A stretch of DNA of 64,000 bases from RBG-16-66-20 sp036560705. Lineage in GTDB: Bacteria; Pseudomonadota; Gammaproteobacteria; Burkholderiales; SG8-39. Shown here in pieces: positions 27,401 through 34,923 of this stretch. The stretch is from contig DATBQR010000109.1 in NCBI GenBank assembly GCA_036560705.1, positions 1-64,000 on the forward strand. Direction: 5' to 3'. Under the pieces are notes generated by a model. That model was given only the letters and a program-made list of their open reading frames with translations, searched no databases and was not told where the DNA came from. Each line of letters opens with the position of its first letter. The stretch's first letter is position 1. The position numbers and the translations under genes were made by a program.

Positions 27401-27560
27401 AGGCGCCCGGGTACACGGCCCTCACCGTCACCACCGGCGGCGCGATTTCCGGGTACTGCGCGATCGGCAGCACCCGCATCGACGCGAGGCCCGCGATGAG
27501 GATGAAGACGGAGAGGACCGCCGCGAAAATCGGGCGGTCGATGAAGAATCTGGAGATCAT
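24411..27560 (-). CDS. RND multidrug efflux permease (HAE1 family), second operon
   Basis: A 1049-residue inner-membrane RND pump with 12 predicted helices. Proton-relay residues Asp409-Asp410 lie in GIVVDDAIVVLENVE. Closest in form to AcrB/MexF/BpeF-like pumps. It overlaps the adaptor gene by four bases and the channel gene by four bases, giving a fully coupled adaptor-pump-channel operon. A short A-rich segment (25186-25232) encodes NIFVRSETNQM in the second porter loop. Confidence 0.95.
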   Translation of the reverse strand: MISRFFIDRPIFAAVLSVFILIAGLASMRVLPIAQYPEIAPPVVTVRAVYPGASAEVLEQTVAAPLENQITGIEKMIYMSSTSTSQGVVEIQVTFDIGANVDQAALNVNNRVKQAEPRLPQEVRRQGVTVEKGSSAFLQVLAFYSPDGTRDDLFTSNYVTLNVLDALKRVPGTTNVQIFGAKDYAMRIWVKPDRMTQLKLTTADLLRAVNDQNAQFAAGKIGQSPIGGPQELVYTVTTKGRLADPREFENIIIRANPDGSTLRLRDVARVELASRDNDFIGRINGKSATLVGIFLLPGANALEVAGNVKKTVAGLSERFPSGFTYSIPYDTTRFVEVSIREVVITLAEAMLLVTLVVFLFLQNWRATLIPIAAVPVSLIGTFAGLFLLGYSINTLTLFGMVLAIGIVVDDAIVVLENVERIMREEHLHAREAAIKAMQEVTSPIIAIVLTLCAVFVPIAFLGGLTGELYRQFAVTISIAVVISGMVALTLTPSLCVAMLKREHSQNLGRFFTAFNRWFTRVTGRYSDGVAWMIRRGSVGVILFAGMVAITAGLWHITPGSLVPEEDQGFYISAVILPDGATLQRTDKVVGEVIEIIKSNPANADVVAFTGFDFLGGGFRNNAATIFVTQKPWDERKVTASQLVGELFMKTGGIKEALVLAFNPPPIFGLGTAGGFEFYLQNRGEGGSKRMAEVLGRFLGAANTDPKLGGVQTLWRATVPQLYVDVDREKAKALGVPITDVFDTLAATLGNFYVNDFNRFGRTWQVLMSAEPAYRKRPEDIGNIFVRSETNQMIPLSSLANIRYSSGPDTLDRFNNLPAVKMFGQGAPGTSSGQAIAEVERLAKEVLPPEFSYDWGGASYQEKKSSGTSAIALGLAAVMVFLILAAQYEKWSLPLSVLLALPFGTFGALAAVYLRGFTNDVYFQIGLVTLLGLAAKNAILIVEYAVMKHHEGMSASAAALEAARLRFRPILMTSLAFILGVLPLAVSTGAGAGARHSVGTGVMGGMIAATFLAIFFVPMFFKLISDRHLTEKRSTAEIRGEIEQHKRSES

Positions 27561-28738
27561 TTCTTCTCCGGCGCTTTCTGTTCTTCGCCCTTCTTGTCGG
27601 CGCCTTTGGAAGGATCACCTTTCGACGGATCGCCCACCACCACCGGCGACCCCGGCGCGAAGATGCGCGCCACGCCGTCGACGATCACCTTGTCGCCCGC
27701 CTTGAGGCCCGACTGGATGATCCAGTCTTCGCCGGTCCAGTCGCCGACCTGCACCGGGCGCGGCTGCGCGGTGCTCTTGTCGTCGAGGACGTAGACGAAC
27801 TTGCCCTGCGGGCCTTCCAGCACCGCGCGCTGCGGCACCGTGACCGCGTCGGGCCGCGTCGCGCCTTTCAGTGTCACGCGCACGAACTGGCCGGGACGCA
27901 GCACGCCCTTCGGGTTGGGGATCTCGGCGCGCGTCTCGCTCGTGCCGGTGGCGCCGGAAACGCGCACGTCCGAGAAATTCAGCCGGCCCGCGAGCGGATA
28001 CGCGGTGCCGTCGGCGAGCTTCACCGTTACTTCAAAGCGGCCGTTCTTCGGCAACGCGAGCCGGCCCGCCTCGACTTCGCCGTTGATGCGCAGCTGGTCG
28101 TTGTCCGAAACGCCGAAACTCACCCAGATCGGGTCGACCTGCGTGACGCTGGTGAGCAGCACGTCCGGGCCAGACACCAGCGAACCCTCGGAGCGCTGCG
28201 CGCGGCCGGCGATGCCGGTCGCCGGCGACTCCACCTTCGTATACAGCAGGTTGAGCTGCGCCTCGGTCAGGCGCGCCCTGGCGGACTTGAGGTCGGCCTC
28301 GGCAATCGCTTCCGCGGAGGTCGCGTCGTCGAACTCCTTCTGGCTCACCGCCTTCTCGGCGTAGAGCGGCTTCAGGCGGGCCGCGTTCTTCTTCGCCTGC
28401 GCGAGGCGCGCCTCCGCGCCCGCCACGTCGGCATCGGCGCGTGCGCCCGCGGCGATGAAAGGCGCCGGGTCGATGGTGAACAGCGACTGTCCCTTCGTCA
28501 CCGGGCCGCCTTCGACGAAATTGCGCGACAGCAGGATGCCGGTGACGCGCGCGCGCACTTCGACTTCGCGCGAGCCGAGGGTCTGGCCGGTGTATTCGAA
28601 GCTCGCCGGCAGCGTCTTCGGCTCGATGGCCATCACCGATACCTGAGGCGGGGGAAAACCGCCGTGGCCACCGCCGGACGGACCGCAGGCAGCCAGCAGC
28701 AATGCCGGCCAGAGAATGAAAAACTGTTTGATACGCAT
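27557..28738 (-). CDS. RND efflux periplasmic adaptor lipoprotein, second operon
   Basis: A 393-residue adaptor with lipobox LLAAC (Cys18), a His/Gly-rich linker (GGGHGGFPPP), a short helical hairpin (about 95-165) and a Lys-rich tail that contains a small repeat (GDPSKGDPSKG). First gene of the operon. No regulator is adjacent; the 117 bases upstream (28739-28855) presumably hold the promoter, but I see no convincing box or operator there. Confidence 0.92.
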   Translation of the reverse strand: MRIKQFFILWPALLLAACGPSGGGHGGFPPPQVSVMAIEPKTLPASFEYTGQTLGSREVEVRARVTGILLSRNFVEGGPVTKGQSLFTIDPAPFIAAGARADADVAGAEARLAQAKKNAARLKPLYAEKAVSQKEFDDATSAEAIAEADLKSARARLTEAQLNLLYTKVESPATGIAGRAQRSEGSLVSGPDVLLTSVTQVDPIWVSFGVSDNDQLRINGEVEAGRLALPKNGRFEVTVKLADGTAYPLAGRLNFSDVRVSGATGTSETRAEIPNPKGVLRPGQFVRVTLKGATRPDAVTVPQRAVLEGPQGKFVYVLDDKSTAQPRPVQVGDWTGEDWIIQSGLKAGDKVIVDGVARIFAPGSPVVVGDPSKGDPSKGADKKGEEQKAPEKK

Positions 28739-28855
28739 GGGTATTTTTAGGTTCTGAGATCGCGCGAGGGGCTGAATTTTACCCTCCGGATGCCCCGGGG
28801 ATGTTGCAGTTGCACATGGAATTGCAATCCGTTTGTTTCGGCTGCCGTCAAACCT

Positions 28856-30061
28856 TCAGGTCGCGGGTTTCAGGGTGAACCGCGGAGGCGGGAAGGCAAG
28901 CGCGATCGCCACCGCGCCCAGGCCGACGGCGGACGAGCCGATGTAGAGCCAGGTGTAGGTGCCGAAGGCGTCGAAGATCCAGCCGCCGGCGAGCGGCCCG
29001 AGGGCCATGCCGAGGCTCGAAACCAGGCTCGCCGCGCCGACGACGCCGCCCATGATGCGCGGCCCGAAGTAGCCGCGCGCGAGCACCGCGTAGAGCGGCA
29101 TCACGCCGCCGTATGCCATGCCGAAGACGAAGGATGTCGCGTAAAAGTCGGCGAGCCGGCTCGCAAAGACGAAGGCGCCCGCAGCAAGCGCCTGCACGAA
29201 CAGGCCGCCGATGAGCACCCGCTTGGCGCCGTAACGGTCGCCGAGCACCCCGAACAGCACGCGCCCGCCGAGACCCGCCAGCCCCTCGAGGCTGTAGATG
29301 CTCACCGCCGCCATCGCCGGCACGCCGCAGAAAATGGCGTAGCTGATGGTGTGAAAGATCGGCCCGGAATGCATCGCGCAGCAGGCGAAATAGGTCGCGC
29401 CGAGCACGACGAACGGCAGGGAGCGCAGCGCCTTGCCAAGCGACATCTCGAGTCCGCCGCCCGCGCCCGGCATCGGCGCGCCCGCACCGGCAGGTTGCGC
29501 CGGCGGCTGGCGCACCAGCAGCGACGCCGGCACCATGACGAGGGCGCAGAGGGCGGCGATGGCGAGCTGCGCGCCGCGCCAGTCCGTTACCGTGAGCAGC
29601 CAGCTCGCGAACGGCGACAGGGTCAGCGGCGCCACTCCCACGCCCGCCGTGGTGAGTGAGACGGCCAGCGCGCGCCGCGCGTCGAACCAGTTGCTCACCA
29701 CCGCGATGAACGGCGGAAAGAAGCTGCCAGCGGCGAAGCCGACGAGCAGGCCGTACGCGAGCTGGAATTCGAGCAGGCTGCCGGCCCGGCTCGCCAGCGC
29801 GAGTCCGAGGGAAAGCAGGACCGATCCCGCGAGCACGACGGGCCGTGCGCCGATGCGGTCGCTCAGCGTGCCCCAGGCGAAACCACCCATGCCCATGGCG
29901 AGAAACACCAGCGTCATCGCTCCCGAGATCCCGGCGCGCGACCAGCCGGTCGCCTCCGCCATCGGCTGCAGGAATACCGCGAGCGAGAACACCGCGCCGA
30001 AGGCGAGGCAGGTCATCAGCGCCCCCGCGGCGACGATCACCCAGCCGTAGTTGGTCCGCAT
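28856..30061 (-). CDS. MFS transporter (monocarboxylate/oxalate-formate antiporter-like)
   Basis: A 401-residue major facilitator with 12 predicted helices (YGWVIVAAGALMTCLAFGAVFSLAVFLQPMAEATGWSRA at the N-terminus is typical of the OFA/MCT-like group; GTLSDRIGARPV is motif A). Substrate unknown; organic acids are plausible. The ATG at 30061 lies inside the end of the upstream DHA2 gene (25-base overlap), so it is the last of a nine-gene run. Confidence 0.85.
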   Translation of the reverse strand: MRTNYGWVIVAAGALMTCLAFGAVFSLAVFLQPMAEATGWSRAGISGAMTLVFLAMGMGGFAWGTLSDRIGARPVVLAGSVLLSLGLALASRAGSLLEFQLAYGLLVGFAAGSFFPPFIAVVSNWFDARRALAVSLTTAGVGVAPLTLSPFASWLLTVTDWRGAQLAIAALCALVMVPASLLVRQPPAQPAGAGAPMPGAGGGLEMSLGKALRSLPFVVLGATYFACCAMHSGPIFHTISYAIFCGVPAMAAVSIYSLEGLAGLGGRVLFGVLGDRYGAKRVLIGGLFVQALAAGAFVFASRLADFYATSFVFGMAYGGVMPLYAVLARGYFGPRIMGGVVGAASLVSSLGMALGPLAGGWIFDAFGTYTWLYIGSSAVGLGAVAIALAFPPPRFTLKPAT

Positions 30062-31494
30062 GACAGTTCCCCTTTCTGGCCGGCATTGCCGGCACGAAGC
30101 AATCCGGCGATCAGCGCCGCAATGGCGGCGAACATCGCACCGGCGGCGAAGGCAAGCTGGTAGCCGCCGGTGAGCGCTTCCGGCACGCCGGCGCCGGAAG
30201 CGTGCAGGACCCCGGTGCGCGCGGCGGCAAGGCTGGCGAGCACGGCGAGGCCGAGCGCGCCGCCCATCATGAACGCGGTGTTGACGATGCCAGAGGCGAG
30301 CCCGGATTCCCCGGGGCCGACGTCGCTCATCGCGGCGAGCAGCACCGGGTTGAGCGCCATGCCGCAGCCCAGGCCCAGCAGCAGCATGCCGGGCAGCACG
30401 TGCACGGCGAAGCGCCCCTCGACCGGCGACACCGCGAAGAGCGCAAGGCCGAGCGCCGCGAGCAGCATCCCGGCGGCGACCGGCAGGCGCAGGCCGAAGC
30501 GCATCACCATCCAGGCCGACAGGCCGAGCGAAAAGGCGGCCATGATGATGTTGGAAGGCAGGAAGGCGAGTCCGATCTGCAGCGGGCTGTAGTCGAGGAC
30601 GAGCTGCATGTAGAGCGCCGAAATGAAGAACCAGGCGAACATGCCGGCCGCCCACAGCACGCCGACCACGTTGGCGACCGCGATGTTGCACAGGCGGAAC
30701 AGGCCGAGCGGCATGAGCGGGTTGCGCACCTTCGCCTCGATGCCGATGAAGATCGCGAACAGCGTCGCTGCACCCAAAAGCAGGCCGAGGGTCTGCGCCG
30801 ACAACCATCCCGCCTCATTGCCATTCACGATGGCGTAGACCGCGAGCATCAGCGACAGGGTCACCGTCACCGCGCCGGCGACATCCAGGCGCCCGCCCGC
30901 GGACTTGCCGCGATCCGCAGTTGCATCTTCGGGCAGCAGCACGAGGCACAGCGCGTAAACCGCCACGCCGATCGGCAGGTTGACGAGGAATATCCAGTGC
31001 CAGCTGAAGGCGCCCGTCAGCAGGCCGCCGACCAGCACGCCGATGCTGCCGCCGGCGGCGCAGACGAAGCCGTAGATGCCCATCGCCTTCGCCTGCTCGG
31101 CCGGTTCGGCGAAGAGGTTCATGATGAGCGACAGCGCGATCGCCGAAACCACCGCGCCGCCCAGCCCCTGCACCGCACGCGCGGCGATCAGCAGCCCTTG
31201 CGAGTTCGCCATGCCGCAGACGAGCGATGCCAGCGTGAACAGCGTAAGCCCGGCGAGGAACATGCGCCGCTGGCCGAAGAAATCGCCGAGGCGCCCGCCC
31301 AGCAGCAGGAAGCCGGCGTAGGTCAGCATGTAGGCGTTCACCACCCAGACCAGCGACGTCTCGGTAAAGCGCAGGTCCGCGCGGATGGAAGGCAGCGCGA
31401 CATTCACGATCGTCGTGTCGAGGACGATCATCAGCTCTCCCAGGCAAAGCAGGTAGAGCGCCAGCCAGCGCTTGTCGCCGACGGTCTTCGGCAT
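30037..31494 (-). CDS. MFS drug transporter, DHA2 (EmrB/QacA) family, 14 helices
   Basis: A 485-residue proton-coupled exporter. LDTTIVNVALP at residues 25-35 is the DHA2 signature (motif D1), GGRLGDFFGQRR is motif A, and about 14 membrane helices are visible. Typically exports hydrophobic drugs or metabolites. It follows the VOC gene by 16 bases and overlaps the next MFS gene by 25 bases. Confidence 0.9.
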   Translation of the reverse strand: MPKTVGDKRWLALYLLCLGELMIVLDTTIVNVALPSIRADLRFTETSLVWVVNAYMLTYAGFLLLGGRLGDFFGQRRMFLAGLTLFTLASLVCGMANSQGLLIAARAVQGLGGAVVSAIALSLIMNLFAEPAEQAKAMGIYGFVCAAGGSIGVLVGGLLTGAFSWHWIFLVNLPIGVAVYALCLVLLPEDATADRGKSAGGRLDVAGAVTVTLSLMLAVYAIVNGNEAGWLSAQTLGLLLGAATLFAIFIGIEAKVRNPLMPLGLFRLCNIAVANVVGVLWAAGMFAWFFISALYMQLVLDYSPLQIGLAFLPSNIIMAAFSLGLSAWMVMRFGLRLPVAAGMLLAALGLALFAVSPVEGRFAVHVLPGMLLLGLGCGMALNPVLLAAMSDVGPGESGLASGIVNTAFMMGGALGLAVLASLAAARTGVLHASGAGVPEALTGGYQLAFAAGAMFAAIAALIAGLLRAGNAGQKGELSCGPTTAG

Positions 31495-31510
31495 CAGCCG
31501 GCGGGCACCG

Positions 31511-31930
31511 CTACATCGCCTGCGGGACGATGACCATCCAGCCCACGCCGAAGCGGTCGGTCAGCATGCCGAAGCGCGGCGAGAAGAAGGTCTTCGCGAG
31601 CGGCATCTGCACCTTGCCGCCGTCCACGAGCGCGGCGAACAGCTTGTCGGCTTCGGCTGCGTTTTTCGCATCGACCGAAAGGCAGAAGCCCTGGAAACTG
31701 GGCTTGTTGCCGCAGTTGCCGTCGGAGGCCATCACCAGCGTTTCGCCGACGCGGAACGCGGAGTGCATGACCTTCTTCTCGGCGCCGGGCGGGATCATGC
31801 CCGGCGGCATCGGATCGGGACTGTCGGCATAGCGCATCAGCATCTCAACCTTGATGGCGAGCGTCTTCTTGTAGAACTCGATGGCCTCTTCGCAGCGGCC
31901 GTCGAAAAACAGGTAGGGCTGGGCTTGCAT
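31511..31930 (-). CDS. VOC family protein, PhnB-like
   Basis: A 139-residue glyoxalase/bleomycin-resistance fold protein of the PhnB type (AQPYLFFDGRCEEAIEFYKKTL at the N-terminus, GFCLSVDAKNAAEADKLFAAL in the second half). Members bind metals or small ligands; no function is established for PhnB-like copies. Lies 9 bases after the membrane-anchored SRPBCC gene and 16 before the DHA2 pump. Confidence 0.85.
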   Translation of the reverse strand: MQAQPYLFFDGRCEEAIEFYKKTLAIKVEMLMRYADSPDPMPPGMIPPGAEKKVMHSAFRVGETLVMASDGNCGNKPSFQGFCLSVDAKNAAEADKLFAALVDGGKVQMPLAKTFFSPRFGMLTDRFGVGWMVIVPQAM

Positions 31931-31939
31931 GAAGTCTCC

Positions 31940-32467
31940 TTATTTCTCGGCGATGGATTTGAGGTTGGCGAGCCCGGTCTCGAACTGCCCGCCGATCATC
32001 CGGTCCATGTTGATCACGACGCCCATCAGCTTCGACATGTAGGGACTCGGGCCGAACATGGCCCAGTTGACCGTGGTGACCCCGTCCTTGCGCGCGAGCG
32101 TGAACTCGGCGGTATTGTGGCCTTCGAAGGGTTTGAAGAAATCCAGCTTGATGACGATCCTCGACCCGGGCGCCGACTCGAGGATTTCCATGCGCCCGGC
32201 GCCCACCTTGTTGTTGCCTTCCCAGGCGTACACCGCGCCCTTGCCGCTGGCGGCGCCCCTGTAGGTCCGCTTCAGCGCCGGGTCGATCCCTTCCCAGGGC
32301 GACCAGGAGGTCCACAGGCGGAGGTCGTTGATCAGGGCAAAAATCTTCTCGGGCGGCGCGCTGATGCCCGCCGAACGCTCGACGCGGAACGTGCCGGGCC
32401 GGGTGGCGGCGTAGACCAGCACCGCGGCGATCGCGAGGACCAGCACCGGAAGAAGGATCTTCAGCAT
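31940..32467 (-). CDS. membrane-anchored SRPBCC (START-like) domain protein
   Basis: A 175-residue protein with an N-terminal membrane helix (KILLPVLVLAIAAVLVYAA) followed by a polyketide-cyclase/START-like ligand-binding fold (about 27-170, RSAGISAPPEKIFALINDLRLWTSWSPWE). The fold encloses a hydrophobic cavity; the ligand is unknown. It starts 3 bases after the preceding SRPBCC gene. Confidence 0.82.
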   Translation of the reverse strand: MLKILLPVLVLAIAAVLVYAATRPGTFRVERSAGISAPPEKIFALINDLRLWTSWSPWEGIDPALKRTYRGAASGKGAVYAWEGNNKVGAGRMEILESAPGSRIVIKLDFFKPFEGHNTAEFTLARKDGVTTVNWAMFGPSPYMSKLMGVVINMDRMIGGQFETGLANLKSIAEK

Positions 32468-32470
32468 GCG

Positions 32471-32965
32471 TCAGCCTTTCTGCAGGTACCCGGTGAGCTG
32501 TTCCATGGTGCCGGTCCAGCCAATGGTCATGCCGGCGCGTCCCGCTTCGAAGGTGGCGATCTCCACCGCGGAGGCGTTGATGGGCAGCCATTCCAGGGTC
32601 AGCGTGGTCTTGCCGCCCTGCTCGGCGAAGGTCGTGGTGGACTGCATTTCGAGCGGCCAGGTCGGCGCCATCGGGTGGCGCGTGATGCCGCCCGCGGCGT
32701 CGGAGAACGAATTCACCAGCACCAGGCGCTCCGGCGCCTTGATTTCGTGGAACGTCCACTTGCCCCACATCTCCTGCCCGGTCGGGGTGCGCATGCCGTA
32801 GTGATAGGAGCCGCCCGGGCGCAGGTCCATCTTCGCGGCGATCACCGTGAAACCCGCCGGACTGAACCATTGCTTGAGGCGCTCGACCTCGGTCCACGCC
32901 GCCCAGACGCGGCCGCGCGGCGCATCGAACACGCGCGAAATGACGAATGGTTCAACTGTTCTCAT
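32471..32965 (-). CDS. SRPBCC / AHSA1-domain protein
   Basis: A 164-residue AHSA1-like protein (FVISRVFDAPRGRVWAAWTEVERLKQWFSPAGF, GWTGTMEQLTGYLQKG at the end). Cytoplasmic, ligand unknown. The ATG at 32965 overlaps the end of the DUF899 gene by 14 bases; an upstream in-frame extension is merely that gene read in another frame. Confidence 0.85.
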   Translation of the reverse strand: MRTVEPFVISRVFDAPRGRVWAAWTEVERLKQWFSPAGFTVIAAKMDLRPGGSYHYGMRTPTGQEMWGKWTFHEIKAPERLVLVNSFSDAAGGITRHPMAPTWPLEMQSTTTFAEQGGKTTLTLEWLPINASAVEIATFEAGRAGMTIGWTGTMEQLTGYLQKG

Positions 32966-33659
32966 ATTTGTCGTGATGCCGTACCCAGGCCATGGTGAAT
33001 TCCAGCTTGTCTTCGTCGCGCCCCTTTGGCGCGATGTCCAGCCAATTGTAGGCGCCGAGCATGATGTCCAGGCCGCGTGCGTAGGTCGAATAGGTGTGGA
33101 ATACGCTTCCGTCCTCATCCTTGCAGAACACGCTGGCGCCGGGAAGTTCTTCCATGCGCGCTTCGCTCAGATCGAAGTTGTACTCGACCTTGCGCTTGCC
33201 GATGTCCTCCTTGCGCACGGAAACGTGGAAATCGAAATTGAAATCGTCGCCGTGCGACGACAGCCACGGAAAATTCCACCCCATGCGCCTGCGAAACGCC
33301 TCGATCTCCGCCAGCGGCGCGCGCGAAACGGCGACGAAGCTCACGTCGCGCGCGGCTAGGTGCGGCAGCGCGCCTTCAAAATGATCGGCAAGGAAGGAAC
33401 AGCTCTTGCAGCCCGCTTCCCAGCCCGGCCCCAGCATGAAGTGATAGACGATCAGCTGGCTCTTCTTGCCAAAGAGACCGGCAAGGGTCGCCTTGCCGTC
33501 CGGGCCGTCGAAGACGTACTCCTTCTCCATCCGGACCCAGGGCAACTCGCGCCGCTGACGGGCGAGTGCGTCGCGCTCGCGGCTGAACGCCTTCTCCCTG
33601 GCGAGAAGCGCCTTGCGCGCTTCCAGCCATTCGTTTCTTGCGACGACCTTGTTCGGCAT
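32952..33659 (-). CDS. DUF899 thioredoxin-like protein
   Basis: A 235-residue DUF899 protein, a thioredoxin-related fold. GCKSCSFLADHF carries two Cys three residues apart at about 84-87; the N-terminal helix-rich segment and C-terminal MAWVRHHDKYE are typical. Its reaction is unknown. It follows DUF1428 by 9 bases in the ArsR-headed run. Confidence 0.85.
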   Translation of the reverse strand: MPNKVVARNEWLEARKALLAREKAFSRERDALARQRRELPWVRMEKEYVFDGPDGKATLAGLFGKKSQLIVYHFMLGPGWEAGCKSCSFLADHFEGALPHLAARDVSFVAVSRAPLAEIEAFRRRMGWNFPWLSSHGDDFNFDFHVSVRKEDIGKRKVEYNFDLSEARMEELPGASVFCKDEDGSVFHTYSTYARGLDIMLGAYNWLDIAPKGRDEDKLEFTMAWVRHHDKYENS

Positions 33660-33668
33660 GACTTTCTC

Positions 33669-34028
33669 CTATAGGTCCACGACGATCTTGAAACCGCCGA
33701 AGATCATGCGTTTCGCGTCGAAGGGCAGGCCCTCGGGATTCATCATCGCGGCAAGGCGTTTGTCCTTCATAACCTTGGCCATCACGCGGTCGCGGTCCTT
33801 GCGGGACTTGTAGACGATCCACGAGAACCAGACGACCTCGCTGCCTTTCAGCTTGACGCTGCGCGGGAACGAGGTGCGCTTGCCCCATTTGACGTCGTCG
33901 GCAACGCACTCCCGGTATTCAAGCGCGCCGTGCTCGCGCCAAACCCTGCCGGCCTTGCGCGCCATGGCGCGGTAGGCCTGCAGGCTGCGCTTCGGTACCG
34001 GCACGACGAATCCATCGGCATAGCTCAT
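33669..34028 (-). CDS. DUF1428 family protein
   Basis: A 119-residue DUF1428 protein (SYADGFVVPVPKRSLQAYRAMARKAGRVWREHGALEY..., FDAKRMIFGGFKIVVDL). The fold is a dimeric alpha/beta barrel (DABB) type; biochemical role unknown. ATG overlaps the preceding SRPBCC stop by four bases (ATGA). Confidence 0.85.
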   Translation of the reverse strand: MSYADGFVVPVPKRSLQAYRAMARKAGRVWREHGALEYRECVADDVKWGKRTSFPRSVKLKGSEVVWFSWIVYKSRKDRDRVMAKVMKDKRLAAMMNPEGLPFDAKRMIFGGFKIVVDL

Positions 34029-34516
34029 GATTTTGCTTCTCCTTTGAGAAATTGTTCCAGCTTGATGAAGGTTTCGCTCCAGCCCCGCTTGTGGCCGTCG
34101 CGCGCCGCTTCATCGAAGAACTGCTCGTGCCGGAACTCGAAGTCGGTGCCGCTGCCCTCGGGCCGCAGCAGGATGGTGATCTGCGAGACGCGCTCCGGCG
34201 TGGTCCTCGGCCAGCACCAGCTGAAGACGAGCTTGCGGTGCGGCTGCATCTCTTTGTAGACGCCCGTCGCTTCGTGTTCATTGCCGTCCGGGCCGCCGAA
34301 GACGAGGCGAAAGCGCCCGCCGGCGCGCAGATCGAGGTCGGCGACCGAGACCGCCGCCGGGCCGCCCGGGCCGAACCACTGCCTCAGCGCTTGCGGGTCG
34401 GTCCACGCCCGCCAGACTTTCTCCGGCGCGACGGGAAACGTCCGATGGAGGGTGAGCGCGGGCTTTTCGACGGATTCGTCGACGGGTTTGCCGGTGTTAA
34501 TGCTGGCTTGTTCCAT
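34025..34516 (-). CDS. SRPBCC / AHSA1-domain protein paired with ArsR
   Basis: A 163-residue AHSA1-like domain protein (LHRTFPVAPEKVWRAWTDPQALRQWFGPGG, HKRGWSETFIKLEQFL). Such proteins are regularly encoded directly after an ArsR-type repressor. I start it at ATG 34516; this lies 133 bases inside the ArsR gene. A longer frame to 34600 would read through conserved ArsR codons and is rejected. Confidence 0.85.
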   Translation of the reverse strand: MEQASINTGKPVDESVEKPALTLHRTFPVAPEKVWRAWTDPQALRQWFGPGGPAAVSVADLDLRAGGRFRLVFGGPDGNEHEATGVYKEMQPHRKLVFSWCWPRTTPERVSQITILLRPEGSGTDFEFRHEQFFDEAARDGHKRGWSETFIKLEQFLKGEAKS

Positions 34517-34869
34517 GTCTGCAGTTCCTCTTGCTGGTACAGGTAGCGGGCGAGCGAATCGAGCTTGTCGCTCCAGAATTTTTCGTAGCGCGACATCCAT
34601 GCGGAGGCCGTCTTCATCGGCTGGGCGGACAGCTCGCAGCTCACTACCCTGCCCTCCTTCGAGCGCGCGATCAGGCCGGCGTCCTCGAGCACGCGCAGGT
34701 GCTTCATGAAGCCCGGCAGCGACATGCCGTGCGGCGCCGCCAGCTCGCTCACCCCGAGGCTGCCGCCGCTGAGCGACTCCAGCACGCCGCGGCGCGTCGG
34801 ATCGGCGAGCGCGGAGAACACGCTGTCGAGGACGGCCTGCCTGGCGGCCGGTTCTTCATACTTAACCAT
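34384..34869 (-). CDS. ArsR-family transcriptional repressor with extended tail
   Basis: A 161-residue regulator. The winged helix is at 10-90 (DSVFSALADPTRRGVLESLSGGSLGVSELAAPHGMSLPGFMKHLRVLEDAGLI), the SdpR/ArsR type without metal-binding Cys. Relatives usually end near LYQQEEL (about 115); here 44 extra low-complexity residues (Ser/Pro/Arg) are read in a second frame over the start of the next gene. Its start codon lies inside a palindrome, suggesting autorepression. Confidence 0.85.
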   Translation of the reverse strand: MVKYEEPAARQAVLDSVFSALADPTRRGVLESLSGGSLGVSELAAPHGMSLPGFMKHLRVLEDAGLIARSKEGRVVSCELSAQPMKTASAWMSRYEKFWSDKLDSLARYLYQQEELQTWNKPALTPANPSTNPSKSPRSPSIGRFPSRRRKSGGRGPTRKR

Positions 34870-34905
34870 AAGGTTCAGTATTAATCAGCCCGGCGGCCGT
34901 GTCAA
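34861..34905 (-). promoter_or_regulatory. arsR promoter and operator overlapping the start codon
   Basis: On the minus strand TTGACA (34905-34900), a 16-base spacer and TAATAC (34883-34878) form a strong promoter. CTTAACC (34861-34867), ATAA, GGTTCAG (34872-34878) is an 18-base palindrome with one mismatched pair; it covers the ATG at 34869 and the last base of the -10 box. Predicted transcription start is two bases before the ATG, so the mRNA would be nearly leaderless and the ArsR protein likely blocks it by binding here. Confidence 0.65.
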
Positions 34906-34923
34906 GCGCCCTAAAATGCCCGC

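Noticed and set aside
25896..27794. 632-codon frame antisense to the second RND permease
   Set aside because: Shadow frame with biased composition; the permease on the minus strand is certain.
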